This document shows, in pieces, positions 1 through 5,525 of a stretch of DNA of 5,664 nt. The stretch is from positions 1-5,664 of the forward strand of contig CAZPEM010000175.1 in the NCBI GenBank assembly GCA_964585575.1, read 5' to 3'. The translations under genes and the position numbers were made by a program. This stretch comes from UBA4655 sp964585575. Lineage in GTDB: Bacteria > Planctomycetota > Planctomycetia > Pirellulales > UBA1268. Position 1 is the stretch's first letter; each line of letters begins with the position of its first letter. A model generated the notes under the pieces. That model saw nothing but the letters and a program-made list of their open reading frames with translations. It searched no databases and was not told the DNA's origin.

Positions 1-12
1 CGGCCCCGGATC

Positions 13-79
13 GCGGACAGGATGTCCGCAGCAACCGGAGGTTGCCAACAGTGCGAAGGCCAGGGATGGTTTCGCACTG
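13..79. repeat. Cluster of three adjacent perfect palindromes (REP-like)
   Basis: Three inverted repeats follow one another almost without a gap. GCGGACA/TGTCCGC (13-19 and 23-29) surrounds the loop GGA. GCAACC/GGTTGC (31-36 and 40-45) also surrounds GGA. CAGTGCGAA/TTCGCACTG (49-57 and 71-79) surrounds a 13-base loop. The arms are perfect. Two stems of different sequence share the same three-base loop, which looks like a repetitive extragenic palindrome family rather than chance. The cluster begins about 12 bases beyond the point where transposase similarity stops. It may be the sequence that replaced the transposase C-terminus. Membership in a known repeat family is inferred, not checked. 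Confidence 0.6.
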
Positions 80-91
80 GTAAAACAGTCT

Positions 92-385
92 GAACGCGAT
101 CAGCCGGATGTCGCCGCCGCAGTTCGGGCACTCAAGCGGAAACTCATCATCCCCGACCCTCGCCATCAGCTTGGCCCAGGCAATCCGCGACGTATCGTGC
201 GAGCGGGGCTTTTGAGTCGCGTCACAGCAGCCCCCCGTTGCGTGCCCGCCCGTCGCGGTATTGCCGCGCGTGCCGACGCTCCCGATGGCCAGCGCCGTGA
301 CGGCGGGCCTGAGCCGGTGGTTCGGGGCGAAGACGCCGTGATACCGATAAGTCCCGGCTCGAGCCGGATGTCTTTGAGGCGGACC
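92..385 (-). pseudogene. Internal fragment of an IS91-like (Y2/HUH) transposase, C-terminus lost
   Basis: The minus-strand frame through this stretch has no stop codon. It reads, in order, TYRYHGVFAPNHRLRPAVTA, a Gly/Thr-rich linker ending in GGCCDATQKPRSHDTSR, then IAWAKLMARVGDDEFPLECP and NCGGDIRLIAF. These are the late-middle and zinc-binding parts of IS91-family transposases: the RYHGVFAPNH block, the tryptophan-containing helix, and CPNCGG with cysteine codons at 128-130 and 119-121. The family pattern was recognised from memory. Family members normally continue for roughly 50 more residues after IRLIAF, but here the frame runs into unrelated sequence and the palindrome cluster. The catalytic N-terminal half (HUH and tyrosine motifs) is absent: right of about 385 no family sequence follows and DUF1501 begins at 551. 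The fragment is therefore a relic truncated at both ends. The right boundary is approximate, with clear similarity from about 352 leftward. Confidence 0.72.
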
Positions 386-456
386 TTCGCCTGTTCTTCT
401 TCGATCGCAAAGTCGAAAGCGAAAACTCAGGGGCAAGGTCTTCACTACACTAACGT

Positions 457-470
457 TCGCGGAACCGCGA
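457..470. other. Small stem-loop downstream of DUF1501
   Basis: TCGCGG/CCGCGA arms (457-462 and 465-470) flank two bases, about 80 bases past the DUF1501 stop. There is no T-run after it on the minus strand, so it is not a convincing intrinsic terminator. Nothing else recognisable lies between 386 and 550 apart from this short palindrome, and no clear terminator is visible for the operon. Confidence 0.25.
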
Positions 471-550
471 GTTGTCGCGTCAGCACTTACGATCGATGGA
501 CCGCCAACAAATCCGAAAAATGGCTCCGAAGTGCGTAACTTGGCCCAGAC

Positions 551-2020
551 TCAAACCATGATCCCCCGAACCACATGACCATGCACGTCGGTCAGCCGGA
601 ATTGGCGGCCCTGGTAGCGGAACGTGAGCTTCGTGTGATCGATGCCCACCAGGTGCATGATCGTGGCCTGCATGTCATGCACGTGCACCGGATCGGCCGT
701 GATGTTCCAGGCGTAGTCATCGGTCGAACCGTAGACATGGCCGGGTTTCACGCCGCCCCCAGCCAGGAGCCATGAAAACGCCCTGCCGAAGTGGTCGCGG
801 CCCTTGGGGTTGTTCGGATCGCCCTGGCCAAACGGCGTGCGGCCGAATTCGCCCCCCCAGATGACGAGCGTGTCGTCGAGGAGGCTGCGGTCCTTGAGAT
901 CCTGGATGAGCGCCGCCGACGGGGCGTCGGTGTCTCTGCACTGCTCCGCGAGCTGCGTGAAGAGGTTGCCATGCTGGTCCCAGCCGGCATGCATGAGCTG
1001 CACGAACCGGGTGCCTCGTTCCAGGAGCCGCCGCGCGATCAGGCAGTTGTAGGCGAACGTGCCCTTCGTTTTCACGTCGGGACCGTAGCGGTCGATCACG
1101 TGCTGCGGCTCGTCGGAAAAATCGACGAGGTCCGGCACGCTGGCCTGCATGCGGTAGGCCATCTCGTATTGCGCAATCCGGGTGTCGATTTCCGGGTCGC
1201 CGTAGTCGGCCAGGTGCTTCGCGTTCATCGAGGCCAGGTCGTCGAGCAGCGCCCGCCTTCCCTCACGGCTCATGCCGGCCGGATTCGCGAGATACGGCAC
1301 CGGGTCGCCGGCGTTGCGAAACCGAACGCCCTGATACCGGCTCGGCAAAAACCCGCTGCCCCAGTAGTAGTCGAAGAAGAGCTGGCCGCAGGTCTTGCCC
1401 TTGTCGGAGGACGTCATCACGACGAACGCCGGCAGGTCTTCCGTTTCGCACCCGAGGCCGTAGCTCATCCAGGCCCCCATACTCGGCCGCCCGGGCACCT
1501 GGGCACCGCTCAGGAAGAACGTCACGCCCGGGGCATGGTTCACGGCCTCCGTATTCATGCTCCGGACCAGGCAGAGATCATCGGCGAGCCCGCCGATATT
1601 CGGCAGCAACTCGCTCATCTCGATCCCGCACTGGCCGTATTTCTTGAACGGCTTGATCGCCGCGACAACCGGCCACTTCGCATAGCCGCTCGACATCGTG
1701 GAGAGCCGCGTCTGGCCGCGAACGCTCGCGGGAATGTCTTGGCCCCCACGATTGATGAGTTCGGGCTTGGGATCGAACAGATCGACGTGCGAGGGGCCGC
1801 CCCCCTGCCAGAGCATCACCACCCGCTTCGCCTTCGGCTCATGGTGCGGCAGCCCGGGCTGCCCAGGCATCCCCTTCGCGGCCGACGGCGTCGAGGTCGC
1901 GGCCGCCGCATCCCGCTGGATGAGCGACGCGAGGGCCACGGAGCCGATCCCCATACCGGCCGAGCCGAAGAGCTGGCGACGGGTGACGCGCTGAATGTTT
2001 TCGAGGTTCAGGTCTGTCAT
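551..2020 (-). CDS. Tat-exported DUF1501 family protein
   Basis: A 489-residue, full-length member of the DUF1501 family (alkaline phosphatase/sulfatase-like superfamily). These proteins are very numerous in planctomycetes and their activity is not established. A twin-arginine signal is visible: TRRQLF with Arg14-Arg15, a hydrophobic stretch at about 17-34, then an Ala-rich cleavage region at about 38-41, so export in folded form is expected. Family blocks in order are VVMLWQGGGPSHVDLFDPKP (67-86), ELLPNIGGLADDLCLVRSM (137-155), FVQLMHAGWDQHGN (339-352), VIWGGEFGRTP (386-396), GRDHFGRAFSW (407-417) and the C-terminal DHTKLTFRYQGRQFRLTDVH (461-480). Asp348, His350, Glu391, Asp409 and His410 are plausible metal ligands by analogy with the superfamily. 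The start is well fixed, because an in-frame TGA at 2027-2029 lies only two codons upstream of the ATG. That ATG has no good Shine-Dalgarno but overlaps the stop of a 25-codon ORF as ATGA, which suggests translational coupling. It lies 149 bases downstream of the cytochrome gene, probably in one operon. Confidence 0.95.
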   Translation of the reverse strand: MTDLNLENIQRVTRRQLFGSAGMGIGSVALASLIQRDAAAATSTPSAAKGMPGQPGLPHHEPKAKRVVMLWQGGGPSHVDLFDPKPELINRGGQDIPASVRGQTRLSTMSSGYAKWPVVAAIKPFKKYGQCGIEMSELLPNIGGLADDLCLVRSMNTEAVNHAPGVTFFLSGAQVPGRPSMGAWMSYGLGCETEDLPAFVVMTSSDKGKTCGQLFFDYYWGSGFLPSRYQGVRFRNAGDPVPYLANPAGMSREGRRALLDDLASMNAKHLADYGDPEIDTRIAQYEMAYRMQASVPDLVDFSDEPQHVIDRYGPDVKTKGTFAYNCLIARRLLERGTRFVQLMHAGWDQHGNLFTQLAEQCRDTDAPSAALIQDLKDRSLLDDTLVIWGGEFGRTPFGQGDPNNPKGRDHFGRAFSWLLAGGGVKPGHVYGSTDDYAWNITADPVHVHDMQATIMHLVGIDHTKLTFRYQGRQFRLTDVHGHVVRGIMV

Positions 2021-2094
2021 GTGTGATCATCCGCCCGGTGGGCGAAAGCCTCCGTCGCGGTGATCTTTTCGCCCGACCCGGCGTGCCAGTTCAT
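2017..2094 (-). CDS. Putative 25-residue leader peptide coupled to DUF1501
   Basis: A small ORF in the spacer before DUF1501. ATG at 2092-2094 starts a 25-residue peptide beginning MNWHAGSGEK, with middle ITATEAFAH and end RADDHT, stopping at TGA 2017-2019. It has the best ribosome binding site in the window (GGAGG at 2101-2105, six bases before the ATG). Its stop overlaps the DUF1501 start in the classic ATGA arrangement. DUF1501 itself has no strong site, so ribosomes finishing this ORF probably initiate there. The peptide is hydrophilic, shows no membrane segment or known domain, and resembles nothing I recognise. No run of a single amino acid suggests a classical amino-acid attenuator. 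Codons 6-10 and 15-21 are also arms of predicted RNA stems, so translation of this ORF should affect the fold. It could instead be a relic of an older N-terminus. Expression is inferred from the signals only. Confidence 0.55.
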   Translation of the reverse strand: MNWHAGSGEKITATEAFAHRADDHT

Positions 2095-2145
2095 GTCTCT
2101 CCTCCGCGAAAATCTCAAGGCTCCTCCGGCTTTTGCCCACCGGGC
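2033..2145 (-). promoter_or_regulatory. Candidate RNA switch: 17/18 bp stem with a competing inner stem
   Basis: On the minus-strand mRNA, arm 2128-2145 (GCCCGGTGGGCAAAAGCC) pairs with arm 2033-2050 (GGCTTTCGCCCACCGGGC). There are 17 pairs in 18 positions with one A-C mismatch. The 77-base loop contains the Shine-Dalgarno and ATG of the 25-codon ORF, and the stem ends 12 bases before the DUF1501 ATG. A second stem uses the same 3' arm: GGGCGAAA (2067-2074) with TTTCGCCC (2040-2047), extendable by three pairs past a one-base bulge. The two folds exclude each other. The pairing is read directly from the sequence. The regulatory role, such as attenuation or control of translation by ribosome position, is inferred. 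Confidence 0.5.
2097..2105 (-). promoter_or_regulatory. Strong Shine-Dalgarno for the leader ORF
   Basis: The minus strand reads GGAGGAGAG then AC and ATG. The GGAGG core ends six bases before the ATG at 2092-2094, which is optimal spacing. It is clearly stronger than anything before the DUF1501 ATG at 2020, where the nearest purine-rich stretch is a weak GGCGG about ten bases away. This site decides in favour of the small ORF being translated. Confidence 0.65.
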
Positions 2146-2155
2146 TCCCACTCGT

Positions 2156-2167
2156 CGAGAATTCTCG
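2156..2167. repeat. 12-bp perfect palindrome just after the cytochrome gene
   Basis: CGAGAATTCTCG is a perfect palindrome two bases downstream of the TAA at 2170-2172. It may form a small cruciform or bind a dimeric protein. With no loop and no T-run it is not a convincing terminator, and the downstream DUF1501 gene seems to belong to the same transcript. Confidence 0.35.
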
Positions 2168-2169
2168 TC

Positions 2170-4731
2170 TTACTCCCGAGTCAGGGCTTCGTCGAGGTTG
2201 AAGATGGCCAGGCAGACGCTCGTCATCGCGGCGTGCCCGGCCGGGTCGAGCGTCTTGTCGCGGGAACTCTCACCGACGGCGAGCAGCTGCTTCGCGGCAT
2301 CCATGTCGGTGCCGTAGATCTCGCGCTGGCGGGCGTGCATCTGCTTCAGGGCGTCGAGATCGTAGGCCGTCGGCTTGCGGCCGAGGATGCGGCGGAAGGC
2401 ATGCGTCAGCCGGCCGTCGAGATCGCTGGCGGCCTTCATGCTCTTCTCCGCCAGCACGCGCGACGCCTCGACCCATGTCGGATCGTTCAAGGTCGTGAGG
2501 GCGTGCAGTGGCGTGCTCGTCTGGCTCGCGCGGACGGTGCAGGTCTGGCGGTTGGCCATGTCGAACATGTTCGCCGGGCTCACCGTCCGCCGCCAGAATG
2601 TATAGAGGCTGCGGCGATAGAGGTCGGGGCCGTGTGACGCCGGATACGTGAAGTCGCGCTCCTTCGTGATCGCAAGCGCCTCCCAGATCTCGTCGGGCTG
2701 ATACGGGTAGACGGGCTGCCCGCCGATCCGCAGATCGACGAGGCCGCTCGCCGCGAGGGCTACGTCGCGAAGCACCATCGACGGCATCCGGAAACGGGCC
2801 GCGCGGGCGTGAAGCCGGTTCTCCGGATCCTTGGCAAGGTGCTCGGCCGTCACCTTGCTCGACTGACGGTAGGTCGCGGTCGTCACCAGGAGACGGTGCA
2901 ACTTTTTCTGGCTCCAGCCCTGCTCTCGGAACTCGACGGCCAACCAGTCGAGCAGATCCATGTGCCGCGGATACTCGCTCTGCACGCCCATGTCTTCGGT
3001 CGTCTTTACAATGCCAGTGCCGAAGAACTGCTGCCACATCCGGTTCACCTGCACCCGAGCGGTGAGCGGATGCTCCGGGAGGAAGAGCCACCTGGCGAGG
3101 CCAAGACGGTTTTGCGGAAAGCCCCCCGGCAGGGGCGGCAGGAACGCCGGGGGCAGGAACGAGAGCTTCTCCCCGATGGGCGAGAGATAGTCGCCGCGGT
3201 CGAGGATCTTCGTGTCCCTCGGCTTTTCGTCGCTCATCACCATCACCCGCGGGATCTGGTCGCCCTTGTATTCCTCGTAGGCCTTCCTCGCGGCGTCATA
3301 CTTCACGACCTGCGGCAGGTTTGCGATAAGCTTGACTTTCAGCTTGGAGTCGAAGAAACGCAGCAGTTCGCGGTCGATCTCGCTCTTCTCGGCCTCGGTC
3401 CGCTCGGCTTCGGGCTTGAGCAAGAGCGGCGGCAGCGTCCGCGGCAGTTCCTCGCCGTCGGCCGGCTTTCCGTCGGCAAAGAGGCCCGTCTTCCACGACT
3501 CGTAGAGGGCGTCGAGAACCGGCTTCGCGTCGGGCTCGAGCGCCTTCATGGTGGCCTCGAGCTCGGCCAGCCGACGTGTGTTCTCCTCCGTGGGCAGCTC
3601 CACGATCGGCGAGGCAACGCGGATTCGAGCCGAGAACCGTGTCGGCGTGCCCGTCTCCGGCAGCCGATTGAAGGCGTCGAGCAGGCCGTAGTAGTCGGTT
3701 CGCGTCATCGGGTCGTATTTGTGATCGTGGCACTGGGCGCAGGCCATCGTGAGGCCCAGCCACGTGGTGCTCGTCGTGTCGACCCGGTCGAAGAGATTGT
3801 TGAATCGCTGCTCCTCCGGGATCGCGCCCCCTTCGCCATTCAAGAGATGGTTGCGATTGAAGCCGCTGGCGACCTTCTGCTCGATCGTCGCATGCGGGAG
3901 CAAGTCGCCGGCCAATTGCTCGATCGAGAACTGGTCGAAAGGCATGTCGGCATTGAGCGCCTTCACCACCCAGTCACGCCACATCCATTGCCAGGTGTCG
4001 CCGTCCTGCTGGAAGCCGTTCGAGTCGGCATAGCGGGCCGCGTCGAGCCAGGGGAGCCCCATCCGTTCGCCGTAGTGCGGCGAGGCGAGTAGCCGGTCCA
4101 CCAACAACTCGTATGCATCCGGCCGCGAGTCGGCAACGAAGGCGTCGACCTCCTCCGGCGTCGGGGGCAGGCCGACGAGGTCGGCGTGGAGCCGGCGGAT
4201 GAGCGTGGCCCGATCGGCCTCGGGCGACGGCGCGAGCCCCGCCGCCTCGATCTTCGCGAGCACAAAGCGATCGATGTTGTTCCGCACCCAGTCGGCCTGC
4301 TTCACCTCGGGGGCCGCGGGCCGCTTCGGCGGAGTGAATGCCCAGTGCGGCTTGTATTCCGCCCCCTCCTTGATCCAACGATCGAGCAGCTTTTTCTGGT
4401 CTTCCGAAAGCCGCCGATTCGAATCCGGCGGCGGCATCAGGACGTCGGGGTCGGTCGAGTGGATCCGCTCGAGGATCGTGCTCGCGCCTGGGTCGCCCGG
4501 CACGATCGCGCCTGAGTCGATCGCCGCCTGCCGGTCGTCGAGCCGCAGATCGGCCTCCCGCTTCTGGCCGTCCTGACCATGACAGTAGAAACAATTTTCC
4601 GAGAGGATCGGCCGGATATCGCGGTTGAAATCGAGCGGCGGATCGGCCCCCACAACGGCCGGCACGCCGATCACGGCCGCCACCAGCCACGCCCGCACGC
4701 CGCACGCAGGACGAACCATCGAGCAACCCAT
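2170..4731 (-). CDS. Planctomycete cytochrome C / DUF1549 / DUF1553 protein
   Basis: An 853-residue secreted protein with the typical planctomycete three-domain layout. A signal peptide covers about 1-29 (hydrophobic AWLVAAVIGVPAVVGA). A cytochrome C-type domain (PSCyt1) follows, with haem motif CFYCHG at 47-52 and a possible distal ligand Met99 in LMPPP. DUF1549 runs from about 149 to 355, starting near WVRNNIDRFVLAKIEAAGL and ending with a second CxxCH, CAQCHDHKYDP (331-341). A variable, charged linker spans about 375-535. DUF1553 runs from about 541 to 805 (NRLGLARWLF, HPLTARVQVNRMWQQFFGTG, then RRSLYTFWRRTVSP). Length is normal and no key motif is broken. The activity of DUF1549 and DUF1553 is unknown; haem binding and redox function are inferred from the motifs. 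ATG 4731 is chosen because it gives a clean signal peptide and has AGAGGA about ten bases upstream. An ATG at 4719 has no such site. DUF1501 follows 149 bases downstream, a recurrent partner. Confidence 0.95.
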   Translation of the reverse strand: MGCSMVRPACGVRAWLVAAVIGVPAVVGADPPLDFNRDIRPILSENCFYCHGQDGQKREADLRLDDRQAAIDSGAIVPGDPGASTILERIHSTDPDVLMPPPDSNRRLSEDQKKLLDRWIKEGAEYKPHWAFTPPKRPAAPEVKQADWVRNNIDRFVLAKIEAAGLAPSPEADRATLIRRLHADLVGLPPTPEEVDAFVADSRPDAYELLVDRLLASPHYGERMGLPWLDAARYADSNGFQQDGDTWQWMWRDWVVKALNADMPFDQFSIEQLAGDLLPHATIEQKVASGFNRNHLLNGEGGAIPEEQRFNNLFDRVDTTSTTWLGLTMACAQCHDHKYDPMTRTDYYGLLDAFNRLPETGTPTRFSARIRVASPIVELPTEENTRRLAELEATMKALEPDAKPVLDALYESWKTGLFADGKPADGEELPRTLPPLLLKPEAERTEAEKSEIDRELLRFFDSKLKVKLIANLPQVVKYDAARKAYEEYKGDQIPRVMVMSDEKPRDTKILDRGDYLSPIGEKLSFLPPAFLPPLPGGFPQNRLGLARWLFLPEHPLTARVQVNRMWQQFFGTGIVKTTEDMGVQSEYPRHMDLLDWLAVEFREQGWSQKKLHRLLVTTATYRQSSKVTAEHLAKDPENRLHARAARFRMPSMVLRDVALAASGLVDLRIGGQPVYPYQPDEIWEALAITKERDFTYPASHGPDLYRRSLYTFWRRTVSPANMFDMANRQTCTVRASQTSTPLHALTTLNDPTWVEASRVLAEKSMKAASDLDGRLTHAFRRILGRKPTAYDLDALKQMHARQREIYGTDMDAAKQLLAVGESSRDKTLDPAGHAAMTSVCLAIFNLDEALTRE

Positions 4732-4828
4732 GGAACTGTTTTCCTCTCGGGTCACCCGCGTCGCCGACCCGGGCAATCCCAGGGGTCGCGGACCCGAAGG
4801 TCGATCGGCGGGAGTCTCTCTTCGATCA
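4732..4828 (-). promoter_or_regulatory. Structured 5' leader of the cytochrome gene
   Basis: The region between the putative promoter and the ATG carries two inverted repeats built from the same pentamer. CGGGTC/GACCCG (4748-4753 and 4766-4771) has a 12-base loop, and GGGTC/GACCC (4783-4787 and 4791-4795) has a 3-base loop. The four copies are spaced so that the hairpins can re-pair with each other. AACTGT and ACAGTT at the two ends (4828-4833 and 4734-4739) could also close the leader, the latter lying between the AGAGGA site and the ATG. All pairings are short, so a regulatory role is only possible. Confidence 0.3.
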
Positions 4829-4834
4829 CAGTTG

Positions 4835-4863
4835 AGGCTAGCATGATTCGAGCGGCCCGGCAA
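4835..4863 (-). promoter_or_regulatory. Possible sigma-70-type promoter for the cytochrome-DUF1501 operon
   Basis: The minus strand carries TTGCCG (4858-4863), a 17-base spacer, and TAGCCT (4835-4840) preceded by TGC, an extended -10 pattern. It matches four of six bases at -35 and three of six at -10, with the TG extension as added support. Transcription would start near 4828, giving a leader of about 97 bases. The -35 overlaps the stem-loop at 4853-4874. Planctomycete promoters are poorly defined, so this is tentative. Confidence 0.3.
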
Positions 4864-4874
4864 ACGACGGGCCG
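4853..4874 (-). terminator. GC-rich stem-loop after the glycosyltransferase remnant
   Basis: CGGCCCG/CGGGCCG arms (4853-4859 and 4868-4874) with an 8-base loop lie 30 bases past the stop at 4904. No T-run follows on the minus strand, so this is at best a weak or factor-dependent terminator. It overlaps the putative promoter of the next gene. Confidence 0.25.
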
Positions 4875-4903
4875 GTGCCGAACGAGCTGAAAACTGGCCG
4901 CGA

Positions 4904-5335
4904 TCAGGATGCGATCCCAACCGCCTGCGTCTCGGAAGGAGCCTTGTCGGCGATGCCCGCAGACTCGACCGCTTCATAGCGATAGCCGACGGCTCGCAGG
5001 TCGATGGTCCGCACGCCACGGCGGCGTGCCTTGTGGACCGCGCCGGCCTCGTCGATCAACCGATCGGCCGCCGCGATCACCTGGTCCACCGTGATCCCCT
5101 CCATCGACCGCGTGCCGTCGGCCGGCTGCACGATCACCGATGCCGCCTTCCATGGACGCCATTGCCGCGGATCGGTGTGACCATGAAGCGAGACTACCGG
5201 CACGCCGAACGAAACGGCGACATGCGGCAGTCCGGTATCGATGCCCACGCACAGGTCCATGCGCGACAGGAGTGCCCAGGCCTCGCGAAGCGAAAGGATC
5301 GAAGTGAAGTCGTGGAGATGCGAAGGATAGCCCGG
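4904..5335 (-). pseudogene. C-terminal remnant of a family 9 (heptosyltransferase-like) glycosyltransferase
   Basis: The open minus-strand frame between a TGA at 5336-5338 and the stop at 4904-4906 encodes about 144 residues. It begins PGYPSHLHDFTSILSLREAW and continues LLSRMDLCVGIDTGLPHVAV, SFGVPVVSLHGHTDPRQWRP. This is the nucleotide-sugar-binding C-terminal domain of family 9 glycosyltransferases, including the D-T-G-x-x-H segment and the G-x-TDP-x-x-W loop. Intact members have about 330-370 residues, so the whole N-terminal acceptor domain and the first half of the C-terminal domain are missing. An ATG at 5258-5260 could start a 118-residue product, but it falls inside the conserved domain and lacks a convincing ribosome site. 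Family similarity continues upstream of that ATG to about residue GYPSH and ends at the TGA. The gene was probably cut by the mobile element whose transposase end lies just upstream. An odd sequencing error or a remote N-terminal part outside the window cannot be excluded. Confidence 0.7.
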
Positions 5336-5525
5336 TCAATGGCACTTCCTCAACGGTCTTCCGGCCGACGAGCGACTCGTGAGCCTCGGGAGGAGCGGCC
5401 CGGGCGTCTGGAGCGGGTTTCTCGAAACGCGGCGCACCCGCTTCGGTGGCGTTTTTCTCGCGTCTCGAGCAGACCGCGTCCCAGTTCGCAGTTTCCCGAC
5501 ATGCGTGGGTCGCGTCCGGCACCGC
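5336..5525 (-). other. Non-coding segment between transposase stop and glycosyltransferase remnant, possible element terminus
   Basis: About 190 bases with no recognisable protein in any frame. On the minus strand it follows the expected transposase stop, and it ends where glycosyltransferase similarity begins. In IS91-type elements this side carries the replication-initiation end. It contains GCGGGT/ACCCGC (5413-5418 and 5436-5441) enclosing a nested GTTTC/GAAAC hairpin (5417-5421 and 5424-5428; the bases at 5417-5418 cannot be in both stems at once), and ACGAG/CTCGT (5368-5372 and 5376-5380). I cannot place the exact end and saw no obvious GTTC or CTTG target tetranucleotide at the boundary. 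Confidence 0.35.

Noticed and set aside
222..410. 62-codon minus-strand ORF at the left end
   Set aside because: Out of frame with the transposase reading over the same bases; extremely Arg-rich.
197..538. 113-codon plus-strand ORF at the left end
   Set aside because: Antisense to the transposase relic, Arg/Ser/Ala-rich, with no ribosome site and no recognisable domain.
791..2026. 411-codon open frame on the plus strand
   Set aside because: It lies wholly antisense to the DUF1501 gene, whose family motifs are unmistakable. The composition is rich in Arg, Ala, Val and His, with no domain-like pattern.
1839..2030. 63-codon minus-strand ORF starting at the ATG at 2028-2030
   Set aside because: It overlaps the DUF1501 N-terminus in another frame, lacks a good ribosome site and is Arg/Gly-rich. 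The DUF1501 frame has the Tat signal.
2021..2169. Reading the long inverted repeat as an intrinsic terminator between the two genes
   Set aside because: The loop of 77 bases is far too large, no T-run follows the 3' arm, and the arm sits inside a translated-looking ORF just before the DUF1501 start.
2809..4092. 427-codon open frame on the plus strand
   Set aside because: Antisense shadow of the cytochrome/DUF1549/DUF1553 gene in GC-rich sequence, with Leu/Arg/Val-rich low-information translation.
4732..5019. N-terminal extension of the cytochrome gene to an ATG at 5019
   Set aside because: The extra 96 residues are Arg/Pro/Ser-rich and would bury the signal peptide. They would also overlap the glycosyltransferase C-terminus. 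ATG 4731 has a ribosome site and a proper signal sequence.
4974..5522. 182-codon minus-strand frame over the glycosyltransferase region
   Set aside because: It is out of frame with the clear family 9 motifs and shows no motif of its own.
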